A DNA stretch of 64,000 bases, from positions 1 to 64,000 of the forward strand of contig QQUU01000134.1 of NCBI GenBank assembly GCA_003385605.1, in the 5' to 3' direction. Source of the stretch: Bacteroidota bacterium. Its GTDB lineage: Bacteria; Bacteroidota; Bacteroidia; Flavobacteriales; Schleiferiaceae. Below are positions 51,821 to 60,401 of the stretch, piece after piece. Numbering within the stretch: position 1 is the first letter of the stretch; the number at the start of each line of letters is the position of its first letter. The notes beneath the pieces were generated by a model. It ran no database searches. It saw nothing but the letters and a program-made list of their open reading frames with translations, and was not told where the DNA came from. Both the position numbers and the translations under genes were made by a program.

Positions 51821-52471
51821 ATGACTGGACGTATTTACAAAGCACTTGGAGTTGCGTTGGTACTGTATTCTTTAATTTACGGATTGCTAACTAGTGTTCC
51901 AGATTTACCAATCATCGAGCAGAGCATTCGAAATCTGTTTTACCATGTGAGCATGTGGTTTGCAATGGTAGGAATGATGGCTGGAAGTTTCGGCAATGCC
52001 GTGGGGTTTTTAAGAGGAGAGAATCTTAGCAAAGACCGCAGAAGTGAAAGCTTGGCTGAAACTGGAATGCTCTTCGCATTCTTAGGATTATTTACAGGAA
52101 TGATGTGGGCCAAATTTACCTGGGGTGCTTGGTGGACAAATGACCCAAAGCTCAACGGTAGTGCGATCACCATACTTATTTACCTCGCATACTTCGTGCT
52201 GCGCAACGGTATAGAAGAACCTCGTAAGAAGGCGCGTATTAGTGCCGTCTACAACATATTCGCGTTTGTCATGATGATAGTTTTCATTGGAATACTACCA
52301 AGAATGACAGACAGCCTACATCCTGGTAATGGCGGAAATCCTGGATTTAACTCCTACGATTTGGACAACCGCTTAAGGATGATCTTTTACCCAGCAGTCA
52401 TTGGCTGGATTTTGGTGGGAACATGGATCGCTTCATTGCGTTACAGAATTAAGAACTTGAGTCAATCATGA
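51821..52471 (+). CDS. ccmC: Haem handling protein CcmC (CcsA-type)
   Basis: CcmC presents haem to CcmE in the inner membrane. The 216-aa protein has six helices and the tryptophan-rich haem-binding motif WGAWWTNDPKLNGSAI. The flanking histidines are in NLFYHVSMWFAMVG and DSLHPGNGG. Starts 9 bases after ccmB and overlaps the next gene by 4 bases. Confidence 0.94.
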   Translation: MTGRIYKALGVALVLYSLIYGLLTSVPDLPIIEQSIRNLFYHVSMWFAMVGMMAGSFGNAVGFLRGENLSKDRRSESLAETGMLFAFLGLFTGMMWAKFTWGAWWTNDPKLNGSAITILIYLAYFVLRNGIEEPRKKARISAVYNIFAFVMMIVFIGILPRMTDSLHPGNGGNPGFNSYDLDNRLRMIFYPAVIGWILVGTWIASLRYRIKNLSQS

Positions 52472-52656
52472 AGAATTTAGCATACCTTTTTGCAGCATTA
52501 GTACCTTTTCAAGCGCTCGCGCAGACAGAAAATGTCATGTATACCGAAGGCAAAATTTATGTCGTTGTGGCTGTCATTGCAATTATTTTCCTTGGACTAG
52601 CAGGTTACTTGTACCGTATGGATCGTAAAATCAGTGCACTAGAAGATGAAAAATAG
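52468..52656 (+). CDS. CcmD-family small membrane protein
   Basis: A 62-aa protein with an N-terminal hydrophobic segment ending ALAQ and one further helix (IYVVVAVIAIIFLGLAGYLY) before a short charged tail. Position between ccmC and ccmE, with overlaps of 4 and 11 bases, marks it as the CcmD-like subunit that holds CcmC and CcmE together. It would be too short to assign by sequence alone. Confidence 0.82.
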   Translation: MKNLAYLFAALVPFQALAQTENVMYTEGKIYVVVAVIAIIFLGLAGYLYRMDRKISALEDEK

Positions 52657-53041
52657 TCAGATTGCCATCATCATAGCCATTGCTGTATTGATAGGCTATA
52701 CACTTGTGCGCTTAGGGAACAGTTCAACCTACAGCAGCTTTAGCGATGCAACCGCATTGAACGGAGAAAAAACTACGGTTATAGGATACCTTGATCTTGA
52801 GGAAAGCATGGACTTCAACCCTAAAACCGTACAATTTGCATTTACAGCAAGAGATAAAAAGGGAAACTCTAGTAGAGTAATCTACAACCAACCTAAGCCT
52901 CAGGATTTCGAACGTTCCGAAGAAATCACCATGACAGGTTATGCCACTGACAGTGCCTTTATCGCCACGGATATCCTGATGAAATGTCCATCGAAATACA
53001 ACGAACAGAACGAGGTAGACTCGGACAAGATTTACAAATAA
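52646..53041 (+). CDS. ccmE: Haem chaperone CcmE, CxxxY type
   Basis: CcmE carries haem in the periplasm through a covalent bond and passes it to CcmF. The 131-aa protein has one N-terminal membrane anchor and an OB-fold domain. The haem-attachment motif is CPSKY, with Cys114 and Tyr118, instead of the HxxxY of Escherichia coli. The CxxxY form is known from some archaea and Desulfovibrio. ATG overlaps the previous gene by 11 bases. Confidence 0.92.
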   Translation: MKNSQIAIIIAIAVLIGYTLVRLGNSSTYSSFSDATALNGEKTTVIGYLDLEESMDFNPKTVQFAFTARDKKGNSSRVIYNQPKPQDFERSEEITMTGYATDSAFIATDILMKCPSKYNEQNEVDSDKIYK

Positions 53042-53047
53042 CCATCT

Positions 53048-55453
53048 ATGGAATACGTAGGCGAACACCTTTGGGCCGCTAATCTCGGTAGAGGGCTCAC
53101 TGCCTTAGCCTTCACTATGGCGCTACTCTCTACTGTTGCTTATTATCTCAAAGGCGACGACTGGAAAAGACTGGGGCGTATATCCTTCAGGGTGCATGCA
53201 ATATCCTTGTTTGGACTTATTGGCACCTTATTTTTCATCATGGCCAACCATTATTTCGAGTTTGACTATGTCTGGAAACATACTTCCCTCGATCTACCGG
53301 CGCGTTACTTATTCTCAGCATTCTGGGAAGGCCAAGAAGGTTCATTCCTGTTATGGATGTTCTGGAATGCAGTGTTAGGTTATATCCTCACCTATTCCGC
53401 CAAAGCCTTTGAAGGCCCCGTGGTAGGAGTATTTGCTGCTGTTCAAGCCTTCTTAGTGAGCATGATACTCGGCGTGTATGTCGGCGATATGCACATTGGT
53501 TACAGTCCATTCATTTTGGTTCGTGAACTGCAGGACAACATCGGTTTACCGTGGACCCAATTCAGTGATTACCTAACTCGTTTCCCAAATTTTGCGGACG
53601 GCTCAGGATTGAATCCGCTGTTGCAAAATTATTGGATGACGATTCATCCGCCTACCCTTTTCTTGGGCTTTGCTTCTACCCTAGTGCCCTTTAGTTATGC
53701 CATTGCAGGACTTTTAAGAAAAGACTACAAAAGCTGGATCAACAGCGCTCTAATTTGGAGCTTCTTCTCCGTGGGTATCCTAGGTGTAGGTATCCTCATG
53801 GGTGGTGCTTGGGCTTATGAAGCGTTGAGTTTTGGCGGCTTCTGGGCTTGGGATCCAGTAGAGAACACCTCTTTAGTACCGTGGCTTACCATGGCTGCAG
53901 GTGCACACTTACTGTTGGTCCAAAGAAACAAAGGCGGCGTTATTCCATCGGCGCTATTCATGCTGATCCTGACATTTTTACTCGTACTCTACTCTACCTT
54001 CCTAACCCGATCAGGTGTTCTCGGCGATAGCTCTGTACACGCATTTGTAGACCTAGGTTTGAGCGGTCAATTACTCATTTACCTCTTGTTCTTTACCATC
54101 GGCTCCATTGCATTGCTTTTGTTCCGTTATAAGGGATTACCTAAGAAGGAAAAAGAGGATAGAATGGACAGTCGCGAATTCTGGATGTTCATAGGAGCAC
54201 TTACCTTACTAATCAGTGGACTTCAAATCACACTGAGCACTTCCTATCCTGTCTTCAATCAGCTCTTTGGCCCGGAAGGAATGATTCATCTGTACGATCA
54301 AGACAAGGTTTTAAGCGACCCCATCGAACATTATAATGCCATCCAGGTGCCTTTCGCGATCATTATTGTTTTATTGATTGGTGTGGGCCAATTCCTTTCC
54401 TACCACCGCACATCTACCAAGATGTTCTTCCAACGACAAATCTTAACCTTGGTGCTGACCACGGTACTCACCGTTTTAAGTGCTTGGGCCTTGAGTATGT
54501 GGAACCCAATGTATATTCTTCTACTGTGGACCTCTTATTATGCGATTGTGGGTAACCTAGAATTCCTCATTCGCTGGGCAAAGGGAAGCTGGAATGTTGC
54601 AGGCTCTACAGTTGCCCACGTTGGCTTCGGATTAATCATTGCCGGTGCATTAGTTTCAAATGCCAACAAAGACATCATTTCTCAGAACAAGACCTTCATC
54701 CACGAAGAATTTCCTGCCAATGAAAACTTACTCATCCACCAAGGCGATACTGTACAAATGGGCGACTACTGGGTGAGCTGGACGGGTCAGGAAGAAGAAG
54801 GCTATTATCTTAATTACGTATTAGAATTCTTCGAAGAACAGGGTGATAAATTGGTCTCAACATTTGATTTGAAGCCACGTATTCAACTGAATGAACGCAT
54901 GGGTAACGTTGCCGAACCTTCTACAAAGCACTTCATCGGTAGAGATATATATACCCACGTCACCTACGCTGATCTCCGCACCATGGAGGAAAAAGGCGAA
55001 GAAGAGTGGAAAAACGAATTTGACTTAGAGCTCAGTCAAGGCGAAAGTCACTTCCTCTATGGCAAATACCAAGTACAGCTCGACACCATGGTTGTAGAAG
55101 CGCCAGGAAGAAGCGAAGGCGGTTTCGATTATGCAGTACTAGGCGCTGGACTTAAAGTAACTACTATGGAAGACAGCGTCTTCAAAGTAATGCCAATCTA
55201 TGCTGTTCAAGGTGATGAAGCCAACCATGTTGATGCGGAAATCGAATCCCTGGGATTGAAGTTTAGGTTTGAACGCATCAATTACGAAACAAACAAACCT
55301 GTAATTACAGCCAGTGAACATGTCGAAGCTGAAGAGCCATTCATTTTGGTTAAGGCTGAAGTATTTCCATGGATTAATCTATTGTGGCTCGGATCTATCT
55401 TGATGGCCATAGGTACTGTGATTGCAATGGTTACTAGAATACGTAGATCGTGA
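53048..55453 (+). CDS. ccmF: Cytochrome c haem lyase subunit CcmF
   Basis: CcmF takes haem from CcmE and attaches it to apocytochromes c. The 801-aa protein has about fifteen membrane helices. It has the tryptophan-rich WWD-type motif in SFGGFWAWDPVENTSLVPWL and conserved histidines in QNYWMTIHPPTLFLGFAS and MAAGAHLLLVQRNKGG. A long periplasmic part runs from about residue 540, and a final membrane anchor closes the protein. No CcmH is seen downstream. It overlaps the next gene by 4 bases. Confidence 0.95.
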   Translation: MEYVGEHLWAANLGRGLTALAFTMALLSTVAYYLKGDDWKRLGRISFRVHAISLFGLIGTLFFIMANHYFEFDYVWKHTSLDLPARYLFSAFWEGQEGSFLLWMFWNAVLGYILTYSAKAFEGPVVGVFAAVQAFLVSMILGVYVGDMHIGYSPFILVRELQDNIGLPWTQFSDYLTRFPNFADGSGLNPLLQNYWMTIHPPTLFLGFASTLVPFSYAIAGLLRKDYKSWINSALIWSFFSVGILGVGILMGGAWAYEALSFGGFWAWDPVENTSLVPWLTMAAGAHLLLVQRNKGGVIPSALFMLILTFLLVLYSTFLTRSGVLGDSSVHAFVDLGLSGQLLIYLLFFTIGSIALLLFRYKGLPKKEKEDRMDSREFWMFIGALTLLISGLQITLSTSYPVFNQLFGPEGMIHLYDQDKVLSDPIEHYNAIQVPFAIIIVLLIGVGQFLSYHRTSTKMFFQRQILTLVLTTVLTVLSAWALSMWNPMYILLLWTSYYAIVGNLEFLIRWAKGSWNVAGSTVAHVGFGLIIAGALVSNANKDIISQNKTFIHEEFPANENLLIHQGDTVQMGDYWVSWTGQEEEGYYLNYVLEFFEEQGDKLVSTFDLKPRIQLNERMGNVAEPSTKHFIGRDIYTHVTYADLRTMEEKGEEEWKNEFDLELSQGESHFLYGKYQVQLDTMVVEAPGRSEGGFDYAVLGAGLKVTTMEDSVFKVMPIYAVQGDEANHVDAEIESLGLKFRFERINYETNKPVITASEHVEAEEPFILVKAEVFPWINLLWLGSILMAIGTVIAMVTRIRRS

Positions 55454-56133
55454 AAGTAGCCATCATTGGTAAAGGAAACCTCGGCAGTCATCTGCATAAC
55501 GCGCTACAACCAACCTGCGACATGCAATGGTACGGTAGAGAATTTCCAACAACCATAGATGCTGATATCGTCATCGTATCTGTGAGCGATGATGCTACAT
55601 TGAAAGTGATAAGCGACGTTCACGCGCCATTCGTTGTTCATACCGCTGGGGCTGTCGCTATGGCGAATCTCGAAAGAACCGGTGTTTTTTATCCTTTGTT
55701 CAGCTTTACCAAAGAGGCAGTCGTACAATGGAAGGACATTCCGTTTTTATTAGAATGCAGCCGTGAAGAGGATATGCCTGTCCTCGAAGAAATCACGCGC
55801 CTAATTGGGGCACGAGCATTCCATATCACAAGTGAGCAACGGACCAAACTTCACGCAGCAGCTGTGATGGTTAATAATTTTACCAATCACCTATATACCT
55901 TGGCCAAAGAACATTGTCAGCATTACGACCTCCCTTTTGAAGTCTTGCATGCCATTATGCGCCAAGGTCCGGATAAAGCCATAGCTTTAGGTCCGAAAAC
56001 CGCCCAAACAGGACCGGCACGCCGCGGAGATGATCGCACTATCAAACATCATCTAGAACAGATACAAGATCCTACCACCAAGGCGCTGTACGAATTACTA
56101 AGCGAAAACATTAAGAAACGCTATGAACTATAA
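55450..56133 (+). CDS. DUF2520 / Rossmann-like oxidoreductase
   Basis: The 227-aa protein starts with GTG, overlapping the ccmF stop in a GTGA arrangement. The N-terminal Rossmann motif KVAIIGKGNLGSHLHNAL binds NAD(P). The C-terminal helical DUF2520 part reads HAAAVMVNNFTNHLYTLAKE and ALGPKTAQTGPARRGDDRT. The fold is like pyrroline-5-carboxylate or 6-phosphogluconate-type dehydrogenases. The substrate is not known. It overlaps kdsC by 11 bases, so the run ccmF to kdsC is coupled. Confidence 0.88.
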   Translation: MKVAIIGKGNLGSHLHNALQPTCDMQWYGREFPTTIDADIVIVSVSDDATLKVISDVHAPFVVHTAGAVAMANLERTGVFYPLFSFTKEAVVQWKDIPFLLECSREEDMPVLEEITRLIGARAFHITSEQRTKLHAAAVMVNNFTNHLYTLAKEHCQHYDLPFEVLHAIMRQGPDKAIALGPKTAQTGPARRGDDRTIKHHLEQIQDPTTKALYELLSENIKKRYEL

Positions 56134-56641
56134 GGAGATATTCAAGAACATTACCACGGTAGTTCTTGACGTAGACGGAGTACTTACCAACGGTGACATC
56201 ATTCTCATGCCAGGTATGCAGCCTGTCCGTAAAATGAACGCCAAAGACGGCTATGCCATGCAATTGGCTGTTCGTAATGGTATTCGGATGGCTATCATTA
56301 CTGGCGGCAGATCTCCAGAGGTCAAAGAGCGATTGCAAGGATTAGGGATTACAGACATCTACTTGGGTGCTTCATCGAAAATGGAGTCTTACGAAGACCT
56401 CAAGATGTGCTACGACCTCACGGACGATGAAATACTCTACATGGGCGACGACCTTCCAGATTACGACATTATGAAAATAGTTGCTCTAGCGGCAGCGCCT
56501 CAGGACGCAGCACCAGAAATCAAATCGGTTGCAGATTACGTAAGCCCAATCGATGGAGGTAAAGGTTGTGTTAGAGATGTGTTGGAGCAATTGCTCAAAA
56601 TTCAGGGCAAGTGGGCCCGTTCTGAAGACAGAACTTGGTAA
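56123..56641 (+). CDS. kdsC: 3-deoxy-D-manno-octulosonate 8-phosphate phosphatase (KdsC-type HAD)
   Basis: KdsC removes phosphate from Kdo-8-phosphate in the path to Kdo of lipopolysaccharide. The 172-aa cap-less HAD protein has the nucleophile motif VVLDVDGVLTNGD, motif II in AIITGGRSPEV and motif IV in YMGDDLPDYDIMK. The C-terminal GGKGCVRDVLEQLL is the usual KdsC end. It could in principle be another C0-type HAD sugar phosphatase, but the overall match is strong. Confidence 0.92.
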   Translation: MNYKEIFKNITTVVLDVDGVLTNGDIILMPGMQPVRKMNAKDGYAMQLAVRNGIRMAIITGGRSPEVKERLQGLGITDIYLGASSKMESYEDLKMCYDLTDDEILYMGDDLPDYDIMKIVALAAAPQDAAPEIKSVADYVSPIDGGKGCVRDVLEQLLKIQGKWARSEDRTW

Positions 56642-56651
56642 GACTTAAGTA

Positions 56652-57230
56652 ATGATCGCACTAAATAAAAAACTCGTTTTAGGTTCTAAAAGTCCGCGTC
56701 GCGCTGCACTTTTAAAAGAAATGGGTTTTGACTTTAGGGTTTTGGTTACAGAAGCCGACGAAAATGCCCCCGACCATTTGAACGGTATTGAAACTGCGGT
56801 TTGGATTTCTGAACAAAAGGCCAAGGCGCTTCAACCTGCACTTTCAGAAGATGAGCTCGGTATTACTTCTGACACTGAAGTTTGGCTGGGCAACAGAAGG
56901 TACGGCAAGCCTACAAGTCTTGAGGATGCGAAAGAAATGCTACGTTCACTCAGCGGAAAAACCCATGAAGTCATCACAGGCCTCACCCTTTGTACCGCAA
57001 ACACCTTAGACTCCTACCACGCAATGGTCAAAGTGACTTTCGAAGCTTTGTCGGAACAGGAAATCGACCATTATGTGGGCACCTTCAACCCCACAGATAA
57101 AGCAGGTGCTTACGGCATCCAAGAATGGATTGGACATACGATGATTAGTTCCATCGAAGGAGAATATAATGCTGTAGTAGGACTACCTACTTCAACCCTT
57201 TATAAAGCTTTGAAAGAATACGCGTTGTAA
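56652..57230 (+). CDS. maf: Maf-like nucleotide pyrophosphatase
   Basis: Maf proteins hydrolyse non-canonical or modified nucleoside triphosphates (dTTP, UTP, m7GTP) and affect division. The 192-aa protein starts LVLGSKSPRRAALLKEMGFD, with the active-site SDTEVWLGNRRYGKP, LRSLSGKTHEVITGL and the C-terminal GAYGIQEWIG. The substrate class (YhdE, YceF) is not certain. It follows kdsC by 10 bases and converges with ilvE immediately after its stop. Confidence 0.93.
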   Translation: MIALNKKLVLGSKSPRRAALLKEMGFDFRVLVTEADENAPDHLNGIETAVWISEQKAKALQPALSEDELGITSDTEVWLGNRRYGKPTSLEDAKEMLRSLSGKTHEVITGLTLCTANTLDSYHAMVKVTFEALSEQEIDHYVGTFNPTDKAGAYGIQEWIGHTMISSIEGEYNAVVGLPTSTLYKALKEYAL

Positions 57231-58292
57231 TTACGCGATTTCGCCGACTGGAAGATCTATCATCCAACCGTAAGAATCTTCACTTCTACCAAGACGGATA
57301 TCATTCAGTAGACGCTTAATCTCCATAGCCTTGCCATCGGCCAAGACTGGTATGCTAAAGTTCTCACCATTGTATCCAATGGTATCAATCTGACTAACAA
57401 CAGCAGCCGTTCCCATACCAAAGGCTTCCTGAAGTCTCCCCTCACGTGCAGCCGAAACGATTTCTTCAACAGAAATGGCGCGTTCTTCAATAGGCCAGCC
57501 TTGGTCTTTGACCAGCTGAATAATAGAACGGCGCGTTACACCAGCAAGAATGCGATCTGTCAACGGTGGTGTCAAGAATGTGCCATCGATTAGCAACATC
57601 AGGTTCATCGTTCCACTTTCTTCGATGTACTTGTGTTCTTTGTGATCCGTCCAGATTACTTGGTTATACCCTTCTTTGATGGCTTGTGCCGTTGGATAGA
57701 AAGAACCACCGTAATTTCCAGCAGCTTTTGTGTATCCAATACCACCGCCTGTTGCACGAGTATACTCTTGCTCAATTTTCACCTTTACACTTCCGCTGTA
57801 ATACGGACCTACAGGACAAGTGATGATACAAAAGGTGTAATCATCGCTTTGACGTGCGGCAATAAATTCTGATGAAGCAAATAAGAACGGACGAATGTAG
57901 AGGCTATGATCTTCTGCATTCGGTACCCAATCAGCATCAATTTCGAGCAATTTCTTCAAACCACCCATGAAAATCTCCTCAGGAATCTGAGGCATCATGA
58001 GGCGCTCTGCGCTTTTATTGAGACGCGCAAAATTGTCTAATGGACGGAACATACTAATTGCTCCATCATCTTTGCGGTAGGCCTTCATCCCTTCAAAAGC
58101 ACTCTGGCCGTAGTGTAATGCATGTAAGCCGTACGAAAACTCTAACTGACCGTAGGGACGAATTTCTGGCTCTAACCATTGTCCATCTTTGAAATGACAA
58201 ACAAGCATGTGATCCGACATGTGTTTTCCAAAAGGAAGGTTGGAAAAATCGATACTAGATCTACGGCTTTGTTGGGTCAGTTCTATTTTCAT
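57231..58292 (-). CDS. ilvE: Branched-chain amino acid aminotransferase
   Basis: IlvE performs the last step of leucine, isoleucine and valine synthesis with glutamate. The 353-aa protein is of the longer class IV type. It has EFSYGLHALHYGQSAFEGMK, the PLP lysine Lys189 in GGIGYTKAAGNYGGSF, the E in EESGTMNLMLLIDG and LTDRILAGVTRRSI. I chose the ATG at 58292 (MKIELTQ), 22 bases downstream of a TAnnTTTG box; the start at 58373 would place 27 unconserved residues across that box. Confidence 0.95.
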   Translation of the reverse strand: MKIELTQQSRRSSIDFSNLPFGKHMSDHMLVCHFKDGQWLEPEIRPYGQLEFSYGLHALHYGQSAFEGMKAYRKDDGAISMFRPLDNFARLNKSAERLMMPQIPEEIFMGGLKKLLEIDADWVPNAEDHSLYIRPFLFASSEFIAARQSDDYTFCIITCPVGPYYSGSVKVKIEQEYTRATGGGIGYTKAAGNYGGSFYPTAQAIKEGYNQVIWTDHKEHKYIEESGTMNLMLLIDGTFLTPPLTDRILAGVTRRSIIQLVKDQGWPIEERAISVEEIVSAAREGRLQEAFGMGTAAVVSQIDTIGYNGENFSIPVLADGKAMEIKRLLNDIRLGRSEDSYGWMIDLPVGEIA

Positions 58293-58313
58293 ATTCTGTT
58301 TTCTTGGGCACTG

Positions 58314-58321
58314 CAAATGTA
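58314..58321 (-). promoter_or_regulatory. Probable -7 promoter box of ilvE
   Basis: On the minus strand this reads TACATTTG, matching TAnnTTTG, 21 bases before the ATG at 58292. No clear -33 box. Confidence 0.45.
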
Positions 58322-58398
58322 CTAATTTTGAAGGTGTAAAACTATTTGTGTGATCTACCCACTTGGTAGCCAAAGCGCAGATTTAACAAAAAACCCGA

Positions 58399-58905
58399 AT
58401 GAAACATCTACTCATTGCAAGTCTTGCAACCATTGCCCTGATTTCTTGTCAATCTGCTAATTCCGAGAATGAAATTTCTCAAGAAGAAGTACAGGCCTAC
58501 ATGAACTTTGGCGACAGCACTTTTGCTGTTGAAGATGCTTTTTCAGCACAGGAGTTAATGGCCAATTTTTCTTCAGCCGGTGAAGACACTGTTTACGCCA
58601 CAGTTGAAGGACCTATTACACAAGTGTGTACTGTAAAAGGTTGCTGGATGGCCACTGCTATTGACTCCAGCGAGAACTTATTTGTGGATTACGACTACGA
58701 ATTTTTACTTCCGACGAACAGCCAAGGACAAAATATGGTAATGACCGGCTTCGCGTATTGGGACAGTACCTCCGTGGCAGAACTTCAGCATTATGCGGAA
58801 GATCGCGGCGCGAGCGAAGAAGAAATTGCCGCCATCACAGAACCAACAGGCGAGGTTAAATTCAAAGCGACGGGTGTGAAAATTCTGATCCCAAGTGAAG
58901 AGTAA
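58399..58905 (+). CDS. DUF4920 lipoprotein
   Basis: The 168-aa protein has a lipoprotein signal (IALISC, Cys17). Its body matches DUF4920, an OB-like fold family of Bacteroidota and Proteobacteria, with GPITQVCTVKGCWMATAI as the most telling segment and GEVKFKATGVKILIP at the end. The CxxxGCW motif may bind a metal or haem (inference). It overlaps the next gene, a haem-binding lipoprotein, by 11 bases. The two are probably a unit in the periplasm. Confidence 0.85.
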   Translation: MKHLLIASLATIALISCQSANSENEISQEEVQAYMNFGDSTFAVEDAFSAQELMANFSSAGEDTVYATVEGPITQVCTVKGCWMATAIDSSENLFVDYDYEFLLPTNSQGQNMVMTGFAYWDSTSVAELQHYAEDRGASEEEIAAITEPTGEVKFKATGVKILIPSEE

Positions 58906-59332
58906 GATCCTCGTTTTATTGGGCGTAAGCCTATTCGTAGCTGCCTGCTCCTCTTCTAACAGCGAGCCGAAGAAAAAAGGGGGCTGGCAACCTGAAATGG
59001 ACCAACCCAGTGAATTGGCATCCATTATGCGTGTGCTCCATGACGAAGCCACGGAACGAAAGGGAACCTTGGAAGCAGGAGAAATGGCAGTTGCAAATTC
59101 TCAACTCATCTTTAAGATGATCACCGCGAAGCCCACTGAGCCTCATATGGTCGGACCGGCTTTTGAACCTCATGCTCAAGCCTTTATAGCGAGCTACGGT
59201 CAATTAAACACAGCAGAAGACGTACAGGGACAGATCGAAGCGCACAACAATCTTGTAAAGAGTTGTGTTGCCTGTCATATGAACTTCTGCCAGGGACCTA
59301 TTCCTCGCATCGAAAAACTGTACGTTCAATAA
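58895..59332 (+). CDS. C-type cytochrome lipoprotein, cytochrome c'-like
   Basis: The 145-aa protein starts with GTG and has a lipoprotein signal (FVAAC, Cys18). The only haem motif is CVACH at residues 124-128, close to the C-terminus after a helical body, as in cytochrome c' or cytochrome b562-type bundles. The segment SCVACHMNFCQGPIPRIEKL holds a further cysteine. Its haem would be attached by the ccm machinery at 51-55 kb. Electron transfer or gas binding is inference. The stop shares a base with the mnmD start (TAATG). Confidence 0.85.
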   Translation: MKSKILVLLGVSLFVAACSSSNSEPKKKGGWQPEMDQPSELASIMRVLHDEATERKGTLEAGEMAVANSQLIFKMITAKPTEPHMVGPAFEPHAQAFIASYGQLNTAEDVQGQIEAHNNLVKSCVACHMNFCQGPIPRIEKLYVQ

Positions 59333-59979
59333 TGAAAGCTAGCCCAAGGAACTTTACTACCTCATCAGACGGCAGTTTAACCATTTGGGTTCCTGAACTA
59401 GATGAACACTACCACAGCATCCACGGTGCAATTACTGAAAGTCAGCATGTGTTCATTGATGCGGGTCTTATGGCCTTAGATAAGGAAGAGATTTCCATTC
59501 TTGAAGTAGGGCTTGGAACCGCATTGAATGCTCGACTTACCTTGGAGCAGAAAGGCAGTAGAAGCATTCGTTACTTCGCCTTGGAGAAATTTCCACTGAA
59601 TGACGAGGAGGTCAATGAAATTGAAACACTCGGTCACCATAAGGAAGCCAAACTACTCAAGGTTGGCTCAGGTAAACCAACCATGATTGAGACTGGATTT
59701 ACATTTGAACTTAGCACAGATGACTTGCGGAATTTTAAAACTGATGAGCCCTCGTTTGACCTCATCTATTTTGATGCGTTTGCCCCTTCTGCACAACCTG
59801 AGCTATGGTCAGAAGAAGTATTTCAAGCCATGTACGATGCTTTATTGCCGGGAGGTGCTCTGGTTACCTATTGTGCCAAAGGCGTTGTAAAAAGAACCAT
59901 GAAGTCTGTCGGGTTTGAGGTAGAGGCACTGCCAGGTCCTCCCCGCAAGAGAGAGATGACGCGCGCATGGAAGAGATGA
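59332..59979 (+). CDS. mnmD: tRNA (mnm5s2U34)-methyltransferase, stand-alone MnmD
   Basis: MnmD methylates 5-aminomethyl-2-thiouridine at position 34 of tRNAs for Lys, Glu and Gln. The 215-aa protein is only the methyltransferase half of Escherichia coli MnmC, as is usual in many Bacteroidota. It has SILEVGLGTALNARLTLEQK (SAM site), FDLIYFDAFAPSAQPELWSE and LLPGGALVTYCAKGVVKRTM. The C-terminal GFEVEALPGPPRKREMTRA is a hallmark. Start at 59332 (MKASPRN); the upstream in-frame start lies within the cytochrome gene. Overlaps the next gene by 13 bases. Confidence 0.92.
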   Translation: MKASPRNFTTSSDGSLTIWVPELDEHYHSIHGAITESQHVFIDAGLMALDKEEISILEVGLGTALNARLTLEQKGSRSIRYFALEKFPLNDEEVNEIETLGHHKEAKLLKVGSGKPTMIETGFTFELSTDDLRNFKTDEPSFDLIYFDAFAPSAQPELWSEEVFQAMYDALLPGGALVTYCAKGVVKRTMKSVGFEVEALPGPPRKREMTRAWKR

Positions 59980-60401
59980 TAAAATTCAATGCACGCTGTT
60001 ATGTGCTCATACGTTCGAAACAAAACCGAATTCTGGTGATGCAAGAACGTTGGCAAGGTGTTGATCTGAACAAGTTTCCCGGAGGAGGACTAGAATTAGG
60101 CGAAGGGCTCCTTGAGTGCATCCACAGAGAAATCGCTGAAGAGTTTTCTTCAAGTGAAAAGTTAGCATACAGCCATTTTTTCACCCCTACCGAATGCTTC
60201 GCCTCGCGATTTAAGCCGCAAGAACAACTGCTGTTGAATTACTTTACCAATAGTGCTGAGGCAGACGAACAGCAATGGTCACTCATACCTAACGATCCTA
60301 ACCTCTTAGGAATACAATGGCTTGAACTCAAAGCTGAAAATGCGCAGTGGTTTACGTTGCAAAGCGATAAAGACGCTTTCTTAAAACTACTAGAAGCCTA
60401 A
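59967..60401 (+). CDS. Nudix hydrolase
   Basis: The 144-aa protein has the Nudix box at about residues 40-60 (GLELGEGLLECIHREIAEEF), with the metal-binding glutamates in place. The usual glycine after the final EEx is serine (FSSS), a mild deviation. These enzymes cleave nucleoside diphosphate linked to another group; the substrate is unknown. An in-frame ATG at 59976 is another possible start. It overlaps mnmD by 13 bases at its start and the next, opposite-strand gene by 12 bases at its end. Confidence 0.88.
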   Translation: MEEMIKFNARCYVLIRSKQNRILVMQERWQGVDLNKFPGGGLELGEGLLECIHREIAEEFSSSEKLAYSHFFTPTECFASRFKPQEQLLLNYFTNSAEADEQQWSLIPNDPNLLGIQWLELKAENAQWFTLQSDKDAFLKLLEA

